A stretch of DNA of 64,000 bases from Cupriavidus oxalaticus (GCF_004768545.1 NZ_CP038635.1:2914001-2978000); one strand, 5' to 3'. Shown: positions 30,373 through 41,710, counted from the first letter of the stretch. The notes: generated by a model not told the origin, from the letters alone. Program-made: numbers and translations.

Positions 30373-30706
30373 GGTGTTCCTCCAATGGTCCCTGGCCTGC
30401 CCGCTGCGCATCGGTCGCCGGTTGCGCGCGGGGTTGTCTCCGACGGGGCATGCATGCGCCTCGCCTTTGCTCAGTACATTAGGCCATAAACCGCCATACA
30501 ATCAAGCAAAATATTGTTTGTCAGATATGGTGCATATGCATGCTGGAATTTGGTGCAATGCACTAAAGCGATATCTGCCACAAATGGTGGCAGCGGGTTC
30601 GGGTAAACAACTAGTCACCATATCCGCCAGGGCACGGACGAAAAAAAAACGGCGCATGCCCGAAGGCAAGCGCCGTTTTCTGTATGTGTGAAACGCTGAG
30701 GTCGCG
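30373..30706. other. Region upstream of the MFS gene
   Basis: 334 bases with unusually AT-rich stretches (about 30470-30640). It holds CCGCCATACAAT (30491-30502), shared with the GntR gene upstream region, and the purM terminator at its right end. No coding frame is supported. Confidence 0.55.
30641..30679 (-). terminator. Intrinsic terminator after purM
   Basis: Fifteen-base arms with one mismatch (AAAACGGCGC on the outside) around a 4-base loop, followed on the minus strand by a run of nine Ts. Confidence 0.93.
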
Positions 30707-31759
<1,053 letters not shown>

Positions 31760-31977
31760 GGGAACCTGCTTGTCCTGGAGGAATAAAGGGAGGAACTAAA
31801 GTGACAAATCCGGCGCTCGCGCAGTCGGGGCTTCCGTTGCAGCTTCCGCCGCTTGGCATCGGAAGGCGGGCGCGAGTCCAGTAGAATCGCAATTTTAACG
31901 GATAGAGGCCCCCGGCTTCCAGTTTCCGGCCAACTATGCCGAAAACCCGCCCTGCCGCCTCTTGCCCAGATTATTTG

Positions 31978-33048
31978 ATGAACGCCCCGCTGCTGAACCA
32001 CGAGACCAAACGCATCCTGCTCTGGATCGCAGTGGCCGCCGCGCTGTTCGCCGCGATCATCGCGCTGGCGCCGGTGCTGACGCCGTTCCTGTTCGCGTTC
32101 ATCTTCGCCTATATCCTGAACCCGGGTGTGGACTGGCTGCAACGGCGCCGGGTGCCGCGCGCCATCGGCGTGACGCTGATGATCCTGCTGCTGACGGTGA
32201 TCTGCGTGATGCTGGTGCTGCTGCTGATCGCGGTGCTCCAGCGCGAGATCCCGCAGGTGCGCGAGCAGTTGCCGATCCTGCTGAAAAAGCTCAATTCCGT
32301 GGTGGCGCCGCGGCTGGCGGAGTTCGGCGTGCGCGTGCGCTTTGACTTCCCGGGGCTGCGCAGCATGCTGTCGGACCGCTTCTCGGCCAGCCCGGAAGAC
32401 CTGCTGGTGGTGTTGCTGAACTACGTCAAGATGTCGGGTTCGGCACTGATCGAGGTGGCGGGCATCATCTTTATCGTGCCCATCGTCATGTTCTACCTGA
32501 TGATGGACTGGCACATGGTGATGCGCCGCATCGAGGGCGTGGTGCCGCGCCGCTGGGTGCCCAAGGTGCGCGAGCTGACCAACGAGACCGATGCCCTGCT
32601 GTCGCAATACCTGCGCGGCCAGATCCTGGTGATGGTGATCCTGGCGGCGATCTACTCGATCGGGCTGACCATTGCCGGCTTCGATATCGGCGTGCCGGTC
32701 GGGGTCTTCACCGGGCTGGCGGTCTTTATCCCGTATATCGGCTTCGGTGTCGGGCTGGTCATGGCGATCCTGGCGGCGATGCTGCAGTTCGGCAACTGGT
32801 ATGGGCTGGGTGCGGTGGCGGTGGTGTACGGCTTCGGCCAGTTCATCGAGAGCTTCTACCTGACGCCGCGCCTGGTGGGCGAGCGCATCGGGCTGCACCC
32901 GCTGGTGGTGATCTTCGCGCTGCTTGCCTTCGGCCAGCTGTTCGGCTTCTTTGGCGTGCTGCTGGCGCTGCCGACGTGCGCCGTGCTGCTGGTCGGCGCG
33001 CGGCAGCTGCGCCGGGTTTACGTGGCCAGCGACCTGTACCGAAAATAA
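31978..33048 (+). CDS. AI-2E/PerM family permease
   Basis: About 356 residues with 7-8 hydrophobic segments and the family signature VFIPYIGFGVGLVMAILAAM followed by FIESFYLTPRLVGERIGLHPLVVIFALL. E. coli members export autoinducer 2 (TqsA) or are uncharacterised (PerM), and some members are Na+/H+ antiporters, so the substrate is not determined. ATG 31978 is preferred; ATG 31936 would add 14 residues. It lies between purM and hda, where PerM-like genes commonly sit. Confidence 0.88.
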   Translation: MNAPLLNHETKRILLWIAVAAALFAAIIALAPVLTPFLFAFIFAYILNPGVDWLQRRRVPRAIGVTLMILLLTVICVMLVLLLIAVLQREIPQVREQLPILLKKLNSVVAPRLAEFGVRVRFDFPGLRSMLSDRFSASPEDLLVVLLNYVKMSGSALIEVAGIIFIVPIVMFYLMMDWHMVMRRIEGVVPRRWVPKVRELTNETDALLSQYLRGQILVMVILAAIYSIGLTIAGFDIGVPVGVFTGLAVFIPYIGFGVGLVMAILAAMLQFGNWYGLGAVAVVYGFGQFIESFYLTPRLVGERIGLHPLVVIFALLAFGQLFGFFGVLLALPTCAVLLVGARQLRRVYVASDLYRK

Positions 33049-33107
33049 CGGCTGCCACTATCCCGACCCCATCCCCCAGACGCCACCCCGCAAGTTAGCC
33101 ATACGTC

Positions 33108-33818
33108 ATGTCCCCGCGTCCCAACAAGCAACTGTCGCTCGAACTGGGCAGTCCGCCGCCTTCGACCTTCGAGAATTTCGTGGTGGCGGCCAACCGCGAG
33201 CCGGTGCAGCGCCTGCAGGAGCTGCCCGCCGCGGTCGCGCAGGAGCGCGCCACCGACCGGCTGGTCTACCTGTGGGGCGAGGTCGGCTGCGGCCGCACCC
33301 ACCTGCTGCACGCGGTCTGCGAGGCAGCGCCACAGCATGGCATCCGCTCGCGCTACCTGAGCCCGCACCACCCGTTGTCCGACTTCCTGTTCGACCCGTG
33401 GTGCCAGCTCTACACCGTCGACGATGTCGAGCTGCTGGACGAAGCGCGCCAGATCGCGGTGTTTTCGCTGTACAACGAGGTGCGCGCCCACGTGCGCACC
33501 GCGCTGGTGGTCGCCGGCGGCCTGGCCCCGCGCGCCATGCCAGTGCGGGAAGACCTGCGCACCCGGCTGGGCTGGGGCCTGGTGTACCAGGTCGCGCCGC
33601 TGTCCGACGACGACAAGAAGGCCGCAGTGCTGCAAGCGGCACGCGAGCGCGGCCTGCAGCTGTCGCCCGAGATCACGCACTGGCTGGTCACGCGCCACTA
33701 CCGCGACATGCCCAGCCTGATGGCGCTGCTCGACGCGCTCGATACCTACTCGCTCGAACGCAAGCGGCCGGTCACGCTGCCGCTGCTGCGCGAGATGTTC
33801 GCTGAATTCCGGGACTAG
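33108..33818 (+). CDS. hda: DnaA regulatory inactivator Hda
   Basis: AAA+ protein that, with the beta clamp, stimulates ATP hydrolysis by DnaA and so limits re-initiation. 236 residues. The N-terminal clamp-binding motif QLSLEL (8-13) is intact. The P-loop-like WGEVGCGRTHLL, YTVDDVELL and RLGWGLVYQVAPLSDDDK segments match Hda/DnaA domain III. There is no DNA-binding domain IV, as expected. Confidence 0.95.
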   Translation: MSPRPNKQLSLELGSPPPSTFENFVVAANREPVQRLQELPAAVAQERATDRLVYLWGEVGCGRTHLLHAVCEAAPQHGIRSRYLSPHHPLSDFLFDPWCQLYTVDDVELLDEARQIAVFSLYNEVRAHVRTALVVAGGLAPRAMPVREDLRTRLGWGLVYQVAPLSDDDKKAAVLQAARERGLQLSPEITHWLVTRHYRDMPSLMALLDALDTYSLERKRPVTLPLLREMFAEFRD

Positions 33819-33865
33819 GCGACGGCCCCGCCCCGCCCGCTCCCTTACCCCATCCTGCCTTAAGG

Positions 33866-33871
33866 TAAAAT
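33866..33871 (+). promoter_or_regulatory. -10-like hexamer adjacent to the HAD gene start
   Basis: TAAAAT ends 8 bases before the ATG at 33880, with no ribosome site in between. This suggests a leaderless or near-leaderless transcript. Confidence 0.35.
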
Positions 33872-33879
33872 CGCGCCCC

Positions 33880-34554
33880 ATGAATCTGGCACTCTTTGAC
33901 CTCGACCACACCCTGATCCCGACCGACAGCGACCACGAATGGGGCCGCTTCCTGGTCCGCCTGGGCATCGTCGACGAGGAAATTTACCGGCAGAAGAACG
34001 ACGAGTTCTACAACCACTACAAGGCGGGCACGCTGGACATCCAGGCGTTCCTGCGCTTTGCGCTGGGGCCGCTGGCGGCCAACCCGCGCGACAAGCTCGA
34101 CGCCATGCGCGCGCAGTTCATGCACGAGGTGATCGACCCGGTGATCACGCCGCAGGCGCGCGCGCTGGTCTACAAGCACATCGAGGCCGGCGACCTGTGC
34201 GCGGTGGTGACCGCCACCAACAGCTTCGTCACGGCGCCGATCGCCGCCGCCTTCGGCATCAAGCACCTGATCGCGACCGAGCCCGCCACCGTCGACGGCA
34301 AGCCGGAAAGCCAGTTCACCGGCGATGTCTTCGGCGTGCCGAGTTTCCGCGAAGGCAAGATCACCCGCGTCGAAGCCTGGCTCAAGGCCCAGGGCGCGAC
34401 CTGGGACAACTTCGAGACCACCACCTTCTACAGCGACTCGGCCAACGACCTGCCCCTGCTGGAAAAAGTCTCCGAGCCGATCGCCACCAATCCGGACGAT
34501 CGCCTGCGCCACCACGCCGCCGCGGCCGGCTGGCGCATCATGGATCTGTTCTGA
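33880..34554 (+). CDS. HAD-IB family phosphatase (SerB-like)
   Basis: 224 residues. HAD motif I DLDHTL (D7, D9), motif II VVTATNS, a Lys in FREGKITRVEAWL and motif IV YSDSANDLPLLE are all present, with a helical cap after motif I. It belongs to the HAD-superfamily IB group related to phosphoserine phosphatase. The substrate is unknown; a few relatives dephosphorylate histidinol phosphate or phosphoserine. The stop is 1 base from the pcnB start. Confidence 0.9.
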   Translation: MNLALFDLDHTLIPTDSDHEWGRFLVRLGIVDEEIYRQKNDEFYNHYKAGTLDIQAFLRFALGPLAANPRDKLDAMRAQFMHEVIDPVITPQARALVYKHIEAGDLCAVVTATNSFVTAPIAAAFGIKHLIATEPATVDGKPESQFTGDVFGVPSFREGKITRVEAWLKAQGATWDNFETTTFYSDSANDLPLLEKVSEPIATNPDDRLRHHAAAAGWRIMDLF

Positions 34555-34555
34555 C

Positions 34556-36085
34556 GTGATCAAGAAGCTCATTACCAGGCTGCTGGGCAAGCCCGGCCCC
34601 AAGCAGCGCCGCACCGGCCGCGCCCATACGCCGCGCATCGTCAACGTGGACGAGCACCAGATCGACCCCACGCTGTTGTCGCGCAATGCCGTCAAGGTCA
34701 CTTCGACGCTGCAGCAGGCCGGCTACCAGGCCTATATCGTCGGCGGCGCCGTGCGCGACCTGCTGCTCGGCATCAAGCCCAAGGATTTCGACGTCGCCAC
34801 CAATGCCACGCCCGAGCAGGTGCAGTCGCTGTTCCGCCGCTCGCGCATCATCGGCCGCCGCTTCCAGATCGTGCACGTGACCTTCTACGGCGGGCGCGAG
34901 CAGGAAATCATCGAGGTCTCGACCTTCCGTGCGCTGGTCGACGCCATCGCCAGCGAGACCCTGCCCGAAGGCCGCCGCCTGAAGCGCGCCGAGCTCGACA
35001 GCAAGACCCATGCGATCGACGCCTCGGGCCGCGTTCTGCGCGACAACGTGTGGGGCTCGCAGGCCGAAGACGCGGAACGCCGCGACTTCACCATCAACGC
35101 GATGTACTACGACCCGGCCGCGCAGACCGTGCATGACTACCATCACGGCATGGAAGACATCCGCGCCCGCACGCTGCGCATGATCGGCGACCCGGCCACG
35201 CGCTACCGCGAAGACCCGGTGCGGATGCTGCGCGTGGTGCGCTTTGCTGCCAAGACCGGCTTCGATATCGACGAGGCCACGCGCCATCCGGTCGCCAGCC
35301 TGGCCGAGCTGATCCACAACGTGCCCAGCGCACGCGTGTTCGACGAGATGCTCAAGCTGCTGATGTCCGGCCACGCCTGGGCCTCGCTGCAGGAGCTGCG
35401 CAAGGCGGGCCTGCACAAGGGCCTGCTGCCGCTGCTGGACGTGGCGCTGGAGCAGCCCATGGGCCAGCGCTTCGTGCAGCTGGCGCTGGATAACACCGAC
35501 CGCCGCGTGCAGGCCGGCAAGCCGGTGTCGCCGGGCTTCCTGTTTGCCGCGCTGCTGTGGCACCACGTGCTGCAGCGCTGGAACCAGTTGCGCGACGAAG
35601 GCGAGCACGCCATCGCCGCGCTCAACAGCGCCATGGATTCGGTGCTCGAAAAGCAGACCGGCCAGCTGGCGATCCAGCGCCGTTTCGTCACCGACATGCG
35701 CGATATCTGGGGCATGCAGCCGCGCTTCGAGAAGCGCGTCGGCCGCATGCCGTTCCGCCTGCTGGAGTCGCCGCGCTTCCGTGCCGGCTACGATTTCCTG
35801 CAGCTGCGCTGCCAGTCCGGCGAGCTGCCGGAAGAGCTGGCCGCCTGGTGGCAGGACTTCCAGAACGCCGAGCCACATGAGCGCGAAGACCTGATCGACG
35901 CCGTGCGCGGCGCGCGGGGCCAGGGTGGCGGCCAGGGCGGAGCCCAGGGTGCGGAAGGCGAAGGCCCGGCGCGCAAGAAGCGCCGCCGACGCAGTCCGCG
36001 GAAATCGGATAAAGTTTCTTCCCGGAGCGACTCGGACGCGGGCCAGGCAGCACATGCCGGCCCCGGCCAGCCGGAGGAAACGTAA
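34556..36085 (+). CDS. pcnB: Poly(A) polymerase I
   Basis: Adds poly(A) tails that destabilise RNA and also controls some plasmid copy-number RNAs. 509 residues. The nucleotidyltransferase core has VGGAVRDLLLG and KDFDVATNATPEQV (D77, D79), then RRDFTINAMYYDP and RYREDPVRMLRVVRFAAK. The C-terminal tail is strongly basic (ARKKRRRRSPRKSDK), typical of bacterial PcnB. The GTG start at 34556 fits the conserved IKKLITRLLGK N-terminus and follows the HAD stop directly. It is the first gene of a pcnB-folK unit. Confidence 0.95.
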   Translation: MIKKLITRLLGKPGPKQRRTGRAHTPRIVNVDEHQIDPTLLSRNAVKVTSTLQQAGYQAYIVGGAVRDLLLGIKPKDFDVATNATPEQVQSLFRRSRIIGRRFQIVHVTFYGGREQEIIEVSTFRALVDAIASETLPEGRRLKRAELDSKTHAIDASGRVLRDNVWGSQAEDAERRDFTINAMYYDPAAQTVHDYHHGMEDIRARTLRMIGDPATRYREDPVRMLRVVRFAAKTGFDIDEATRHPVASLAELIHNVPSARVFDEMLKLLMSGHAWASLQELRKAGLHKGLLPLLDVALEQPMGQRFVQLALDNTDRRVQAGKPVSPGFLFAALLWHHVLQRWNQLRDEGEHAIAALNSAMDSVLEKQTGQLAIQRRFVTDMRDIWGMQPRFEKRVGRMPFRLLESPRFRAGYDFLQLRCQSGELPEELAAWWQDFQNAEPHEREDLIDAVRGARGQGGGQGGAQGAEGEGPARKKRRRRSPRKSDKVSSRSDSDAGQAAHAGPGQPEET

Positions 36086-36613
36086 ATGACTCTCGCCTTC
36101 ATCGGCATCGGCGCAAATCTGGGCGATGCCCGCCAGGCCATCAAGGACGCCATCGTGTGCCTGGCCCAGCAGGTCGGCATCACGGTGCTGGCGCGTTCCT
36201 CGCTCTATCGCACCGCGCCAGTCGATGCCGGCGGCGACGACTACTACAACGCGGTGGTCAAGGTGCAGACCTCGTTCACCGCGTCGCAGCTCCTGCGCAT
36301 CTGCCACCACATCGAGGACCAGTTCGGGCGCGAGCGCCCGTTCCGCAACGCGCCGCGCACGCTCGACCTGGATCTCCTTGTGTTCGGCAACGAACAATAC
36401 GACGACGAGCACCTGACCGTGCCGCATCCGCGCGTGACCGAGCGCGCCTTCACGCTGGTGCCGCTGGTGGAGCTGGACGCCGAACTGTCGATCCCCGGGC
36501 GCGGCCGCGCCGCCGACTTCCTGGCCGGCGTGACGTCCCAGCGCATCGAGAAAGTCTCCACCTGCAAGTGCCTGCGCCTGCAGGCCGAAGGCAGGGCCGG
36601 CAGCAACGGCTGA
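36086..36613 (+). CDS. folK: Hydroxymethyldihydropterin pyrophosphokinase
   Basis: Transfers pyrophosphate from ATP to 6-hydroxymethyl-7,8-dihydropterin in folate synthesis. 175 residues. IGIGANLGDARQAI, RTAPVDAGGDDYYNAVV and the signature RTLDLDLLVFGNEQ (metal-binding aspartates) are present, and VPHPRVTERAFTLVPLVEL closes the domain. The ATG abuts the pcnB TAA with a GGAGGAAA site inside the pcnB end, so they are coupled. Confidence 0.96.
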   Translation: MTLAFIGIGANLGDARQAIKDAIVCLAQQVGITVLARSSLYRTAPVDAGGDDYYNAVVKVQTSFTASQLLRICHHIEDQFGRERPFRNAPRTLDLDLLVFGNEQYDDEHLTVPHPRVTERAFTLVPLVELDAELSIPGRGRAADFLAGVTSQRIEKVSTCKCLRLQAEGRAGSNG

Positions 36614-36641
36614 GGCTCCCGGGTCATCCGCGCAAAGCGCC

Positions 36642-37283
36642 ATGCTCGACCACCTGCGCCGCATCGTCGTCGAAGGCCCCGTCGGATCGGGCAAGACCTC
36701 GCTGGCCCAGCGCCTGGCGCACACGCTGCAGGCGCACGAGCTGCCTGACTGCGCGCGCCGCAGCCCCTTCCTGGAACCGTTCTACCGCGATCCCGCGCGC
36801 CACGCGCTGGCAATGCAGCTGTGGTGCCTGACGCAGCGCGCCGTGCAGCTGCAGCAATGGCAGGCCGCGCTGCTGGCCGGCCAGCGCATGGTCAGCAATT
36901 TCCTGATGGCCAGGGACCGCCTGCACGCGGCCCTGACGCTGGCGCCTGACGAACTGGCGCTGTACGACGCCATTACCGCGCGTTTCAGCCTGCCGCCGCA
37001 GCGGGTCGACCTGGTCATCGTGCTGCAGGCCACGCCGTCGCTGCTGCGCGAGCGCATCGTGCGCCGCGGCGAGCCGGGCGAGGCCGGCATCGACGAACAC
37101 TATCTGCAGCGGCTGGCCGACGCCTACGGCGAACTGTTCCACCGCTACGACGAGGCCCCGGTACTGGTCGTCGATACCGCCCACTTCAATCCGGTGGACA
37201 ACGATGACGATTTCCGTACACTACTGTCGCGCATTGAAATCATGCGCGGCCGCAAGGCCTTTCTCAATCTCGCTGCGCCCTGA
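36642..37283 (+). CDS. Deoxynucleoside kinase family protein
   Basis: 213 residues. P-loop GPVGSGKT (12-19), DRL-type segment FLMARDRLHAAL, and LVIVLQATPSLLRERIVRRG correspond to the deoxyguanosine/deoxyadenosine kinase fold with a lid arginine pair. It probably phosphorylates deoxynucleosides; specificity cannot be told. The folK-kinase-panB order is common in Burkholderiales and suggests co-expression. Confidence 0.85.
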   Translation: MLDHLRRIVVEGPVGSGKTSLAQRLAHTLQAHELPDCARRSPFLEPFYRDPARHALAMQLWCLTQRAVQLQQWQAALLAGQRMVSNFLMARDRLHAALTLAPDELALYDAITARFSLPPQRVDLVIVLQATPSLLRERIVRRGEPGEAGIDEHYLQRLADAYGELFHRYDEAPVLVVDTAHFNPVDNDDDFRTLLSRIEIMRGRKAFLNLAAP

Positions 37284-37389
37284 CAGGCCCCGCCTGCCAG
37301 CCACAACACAATAACGACGGCAGCCGTTGCCCTGCGTGGTATCGCGGGTGGTTTAGCGGCACAACCCGCCGTCACCTTCGGGCACTGCC

Positions 37390-38211
37390 ATGAGTTACCT
37401 CCTCGACCCCTCCCGCAAGACCATCACGATCCCCAAATTGCAGGCGATGCGCGACGCCGGCGAGAAAATCGCCATGCTGACCGCGTACGACTCCAGCTTC
37501 GCGGCGCTGCTCGACTACTGCGGCGTCGAGATGATCCTGGTCGGCGATTCGCTGGGCAACGTGATGCAGGGCCAGCAGACCACGCTGCCGGTGACGCTGG
37601 AACACATGGCCTACCACTCCGAATGCGTGGCGCGCGGCAACCAGACCGCCATGCTGGTGACCGACCTGCCATTCGGCACCTACCCAACGCCGGAAACCGC
37701 GTTTGCCAGCGCCGTCACGCTGATGAAGGCCGGCGCGCAGATGGTCAAGCTCGAAGGCGGCGACTGGCTCGCGCCTATCGTCAAATTCCTGGTCGAGCGC
37801 AGCATCCCGGTGTGCGCGCATATCGGCCTGACGCCGCAGTCGGTGCATGCGCTGGGCGGCTTCAAGGTGCAGGGCAAGACCGACGCGGGCGCCGCGCAGC
37901 TCAAGCGCGACGCGCTGGCGCTGCAGGAAGCGGGCGCGCAGGTGGTGCTGATGGAAGCGGTGCCGGCCAAGCTCGCCGGCGAGATCACGCAGCTGCTGAA
38001 GGTGCCGACCATCGGCATCGGCGCCGGCGCCGACTGCACCGGCCAGGTGCTGGTGCTGCAGGACATGATCAACGTCTACCCCGGCCGCAAGGCAAAGTTC
38101 GTGCGCAACTTCATGGAAGGCCAGACCTCGCTCGAAGGCGCCGTGCGTGCCTACGTGGCCGCGGTCAAGGACGGCAGCTTCCCCGCTCCCGAGCACACCT
38201 TCTCCGCCTGA
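37390..38211 (+). CDS. panB: 3-methyl-2-oxobutanoate hydroxymethyltransferase
   Basis: First committed step of pantothenate synthesis, adding a hydroxymethyl group from methylene-THF to 2-oxoisovalerate. 273 residues. [57 protein letters not shown] and [21 protein letters not shown] contain the metal ligands (D in VGDS, D/E of KLEGG) and the catalytic Glu region (MEAVP). The gap to the kinase gene is 106 bases. Confidence 0.97.
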   Translation: MSYLLDPSRKTITIPKLQAMRDAGEKIAMLTAYDSSFAALLDYCGVEMILVGDSLGNVMQGQQTTLPVTLEHMAYHSECVARGNQTAMLVTDLPFGTYPTPETAFASAVTLMKAGAQMVKLEGGDWLAPIVKFLVERSIPVCAHIGLTPQSVHALGGFKVQGKTDAGAAQLKRDALALQEAGAQVVLMEAVPAKLAGEITQLLKVPTIGIGAGADCTGQVLVLQDMINVYPGRKAKFVRNFMEGQTSLEGAVRAYVAAVKDGSFPAPEHTFSA

Positions 38212-38215
38212 CCCG

Positions 38216-38910
38216 GTGGAGATCGCTGCCGCCACCGCCGCCGCATTCCGCCTGCTCGGCAGCGGCGACGCGGGGCTGTGGTTCATCGTCTGGACCTCGC
38301 TGGCCATCGCGGTGCTGGGACTGGCGCTCGCCACCGTGCCCGCCATCGCCGCCGCCTGGCTGATCGCCACGCGGCAGTTCCCGGGGCGGCGCGCGGTGGT
38401 GGTGGTGGTGCAGGCTTTTCTCTCGTTTCCGACCGTGCTGGTCGGGCTGATCCTTTATCTCTTGCTGACGCGCCAGGGGCCGCTGGGCAGCCTGCACCTG
38501 CTGTTCACGCCGTCGGGCATGGTGCTGGGGCAGGCGGTGATCGGCTTCCCGGTGGTGCTGGCGTTTGCGCTGTCGACGCTGCAGGGTGCCGATGTACGCC
38601 TGCGCGAAACCGCGTGGGTGCTGGGCGCCGGGCGCTGGCGCACCTTCTTTACCGTGCTGCGCGAGCTGCGCTTCGGGCTGATGGCGGCGGTGGTGGCGGG
38701 CTTCGGGCGCGTGATCGCCGAGGTCGGTTCGGCGCTGATGATCGGCGGCAATATCGAAGGCTCGACCCGCACCATCACCACCGCGATCGCGCTGGAAACC
38801 AGCAAGGGCGAATTCGCGCAGGGCATCGCGCTGGGCATCGTGCTGGTGGCGCTGGCGCTGCTGGTCAATATCGGCATGGCGTGGCTGCAGGGCGCAGGAG
38901 GGTTCCGGCG

Positions 38911-38914
<4 letters not shown>
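38216..38914 (+). CDS. tupB: ABC permease, tungstate (TupB) type
   Basis: 232 residues with about 5-6 membrane helices and an EAA-like loop (LRETAWVLGAGRWRTFFTVLRELRFGL). GFGRVIAEVGSALMIGGNIEGSTRTITTAIALETSKGEFA is typical of TupB/WtpB-like permeases for tungstate or related oxyanions. The GTG start at 38216 is 5 bases after the panB stop. The stop overlaps the ATPase start as ATGA. No binding protein gene (tupA) is adjacent, which is unusual for this system. Confidence 0.82.
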
Positions 38915-39609
<695 letters not shown>

Positions 39610-39612
39610 CGC

Positions 39613-41535
39613 CTAGATGAGCGTTGCCGGCATTGCGCCGCGCAGTGCACTGACTACCACGACGGCGTCGGCACGCGCCAGCATGGCACGAGTGATGACG
39701 CCCTCCTCTACCGTTTCACCGGGCGCGCCAAGTGCCGCGCCGCCTTGCTCCAGCACGACCGCGCGCATCACCCCGGGCAGGATGTCGGCCGACAGCGGCG
39801 GCGTCAGCCAGCGGCCATCGATGCGGACGAAGACCGAACTGCGCCCGCCTTCCAGCAACTCGCCACGGGTATTGAAGAACAGGCGGTCGAAGCCGCCGGC
39901 GCGCTCCGCGGCTTGCCAGCCGGCGTCGTAGACGGCGCGGGCGCTGGTCTTGTGGCGGCGCAACGGATCGACGTCGGGCAATGTTTCGGGCGCCAGGTCG
40001 ACCGTGACGGGCACCGGCAACGGCACAACCGCGCCGCTGGAGAAGGACAGCGTGCCCGCCTTGTCCAGCGCCATGCGCAGGCGCCAGGTACCGGCGCCAA
40101 GTTGCCCGGCCTGCGTCACCGCCGCTGCCCGTGCAGCGTCGGCATCGAAGGCAAACCCGAACGCACGCGCCGAATTTCCGAGGCGCGCAAGGTGGCGGTC
40201 CGCGTGCAGGCATTCACCGTCCTGCACGCGCATGGTCTCGAACAGCGTGAAGCCGGGATCGAGCCGCGTCAGGAAGCGCGCCTTCCAGCCGCATTCCGCG
40301 AATTCCTCGGCGGCCACGCTGTCGTGGACGATGCCGCCGCCGACGCCCATCTCGCCGGAACGCAGCCCGCTGGCCGCTGGCGGCGCCAGCACCAGGGTGC
40401 GGATTGCCACGGACAGCGCAAACGGGCCCATGGCGGCACCGGCTTGCGGGGCATCGATCCAGCCGATCGCGCCGGTGTAGAGGCCGCGCGGCGTGCCTTC
40501 CAGCGCGGCGATGATCTCCATGGTGCGGCGCTTGGGCGCGCCGGTGATCGAGCCACATGGGAACAGCGCCGCCATCAGCGCGCCGAAGCCGGTCCCTGGA
40601 CGCGCCGTGGCGGTGACCGTCGAGGTCATCTGCAGTACCGCGCCGAACGGCTGCACGGCAAAGCGCTCGGGCACCGCCACGCTGCCCGGCTGCGCGATCC
40701 GGCCCAGGTCGTTGCGCAGCAGGTCGACGATCATCACGTTCTCGGCGCGGTTCTTGGCATCGGCGGCGAGCGCGGCCGCGGCCTGCGCGTCGCGCTGCGC
40801 ATCGCCCGAACGCGGCGCGGTGCCCTTCATCGGGCGCGTCAGCAGGTGGCCGCCGCCGTCGTGGCGCACGAACAGCTCCGGCGACAGCGACAGCACCCAG
40901 GCGTCGCCCGGCAGCCGTGCCAGCGTGCCGTAGGGCACCGGCTGCGCAGCGCGCAGCGCGGCGTACAGCGCCAGCGGATCGCCGAAGGCATGGAAGCGCA
41001 GGCGCTGGGTGTAGTTGACCTGGTAGGTGTCGCCGGCCTCGATCCACTGGTGGATGCGGGCGATGGCGTCGTCGAAGGCTTCGCGCGGAGTATCGGAGGC
41101 GACGTCCATCAGGCCGGCAGGCGCAGGTGTGGCGTTACCCTGGAGCCATTCAGTCACGGCCGCGCCGTCGAGGTGGCGCAGCTCGCGGAACCAGAGCAGG
41201 CGCAGCGCACCGTCATGGCACGGCATCGTCCCGCCGGTGTGGACCGGGGCGTCGACCAGCGCGCCGCCGAACTCGTAAGGGGCGAACAGCGTGGCGTGCC
41301 AGCCTTGTCGCCAACCTTCGGCGAGCATCGCGTCGAGCCGGGCGGTATCGCTGCCAGCGGGCAGTACGTCTTCGTGGAGGAAGCTGGTGTAGAGACGCGA
41401 TGCGGCCTGTGGCACCGGGGCAGTGGCGTCATCGAGAAGGACGAAGACCTCTCCTTGGGCTGAGGGCGTGCTCCCCTCTCCCGCTTGCGGGAGAGGGGCC
41501 AGGGGTAAGAGCGGGGGCTGGATGCTGGCTACCAC
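39613..41535 (-). CDS. pabB: Fused aminodeoxychorismate synthase component I / ADC lyase
   Basis: Two steps to p-aminobenzoate for folate. Residues ~140-430 are the chorismate-binding domain (SPELFVR, RPMKGTAPR, ENVMIVDLLRNDLGRI, FPCGSITGAPKRRTMEII, GGGIVHDS). Residues ~440-640 are a class IV PLP lyase-like domain (FTLFETMRV, RHKTSARAVYD with the likely PLP lysine, FFNTRGELLEGGRSSVF). The start is a GTG at 41535 without a ribosome site, and the first ~25 residues are encoded by dispersed palindrome copy B. No other in-frame start is visible after the palindrome. Confidence 0.9.
   Translation of the reverse strand: MVASIQPPLLPLAPLPQAGEGSTPSAQGEVFVLLDDATAPVPQAASRLYTSFLHEDVLPAGSDTARLDAMLAEGWRQGWHATLFAPYEFGGALVDAPVHTGGTMPCHDGALRLLWFRELRHLDGAAVTEWLQGNATPAPAGLMDVASDTPREAFDDAIARIHQWIEAGDTYQVNYTQRLRFHAFGDPLALYAALRAAQPVPYGTLARLPGDAWVLSLSPELFVRHDGGGHLLTRPMKGTAPRSGDAQRDAQAAAALAADAKNRAENVMIVDLLRNDLGRIAQPGSVAVPERFAVQPFGAVLQMTSTVTATARPGTGFGALMAALFPCGSITGAPKRRTMEIIAALEGTPRGLYTGAIGWIDAPQAGAAMGPFALSVAIRTLVLAPPAASGLRSGEMGVGGGIVHDSVAAEEFAECGWKARFLTRLDPGFTLFETMRVQDGECLHADRHLARLGNSARAFGFAFDADAARAAAVTQAGQLGAGTWRLRMALDKAGTLSFSSGAVVPLPVPVTVDLAPETLPDVDPLRRHKTSARAVYDAGWQAAERAGGFDRLFFNTRGELLEGGRSSVFVRIDGRWLTPPLSADILPGVMRAVVLEQGGAALGAPGETVEEGVITRAMLARADAVVVVSALRGAMPATLI
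41473..41498. repeat. Dispersed palindrome, copy B (inside pabB 5' end)
   Basis: Arms CCCCTCTCCCGC / GCGGGAGAGGGG with a TT loop. It is translated as part of the predicted PabBC N-terminus (LAPLPQAGEGS). Confidence 0.85.
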
Positions 41536-41647
41536 GGGAAATCGTCAGGGAAAACTGGACTGCCGGCACGGCCGGCATGAAGTACTAGGATGCATTATCG
41601 CGCGCGACGGGGTGGTGGGCGATGGAGGCGCCTGCCCTCTCCCCCGG

Positions 41648-41673
41648 CCCCTCTCCCGCAGGCGGGAGAGGGG
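41648..41673. repeat. Dispersed palindrome, copy C
   Basis: The same 12-base arms with an AG loop, preceded by a partial extra arm (CCCTCTCCCCCGG). It lies in the 229-base gap upstream of pabB and downstream of dnaJ. Confidence 0.85.
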
Positions 41674-41710
41674 AGAAAACCGGCGGCTTTTTGAGGGACA
41701 GCGCCGCACC

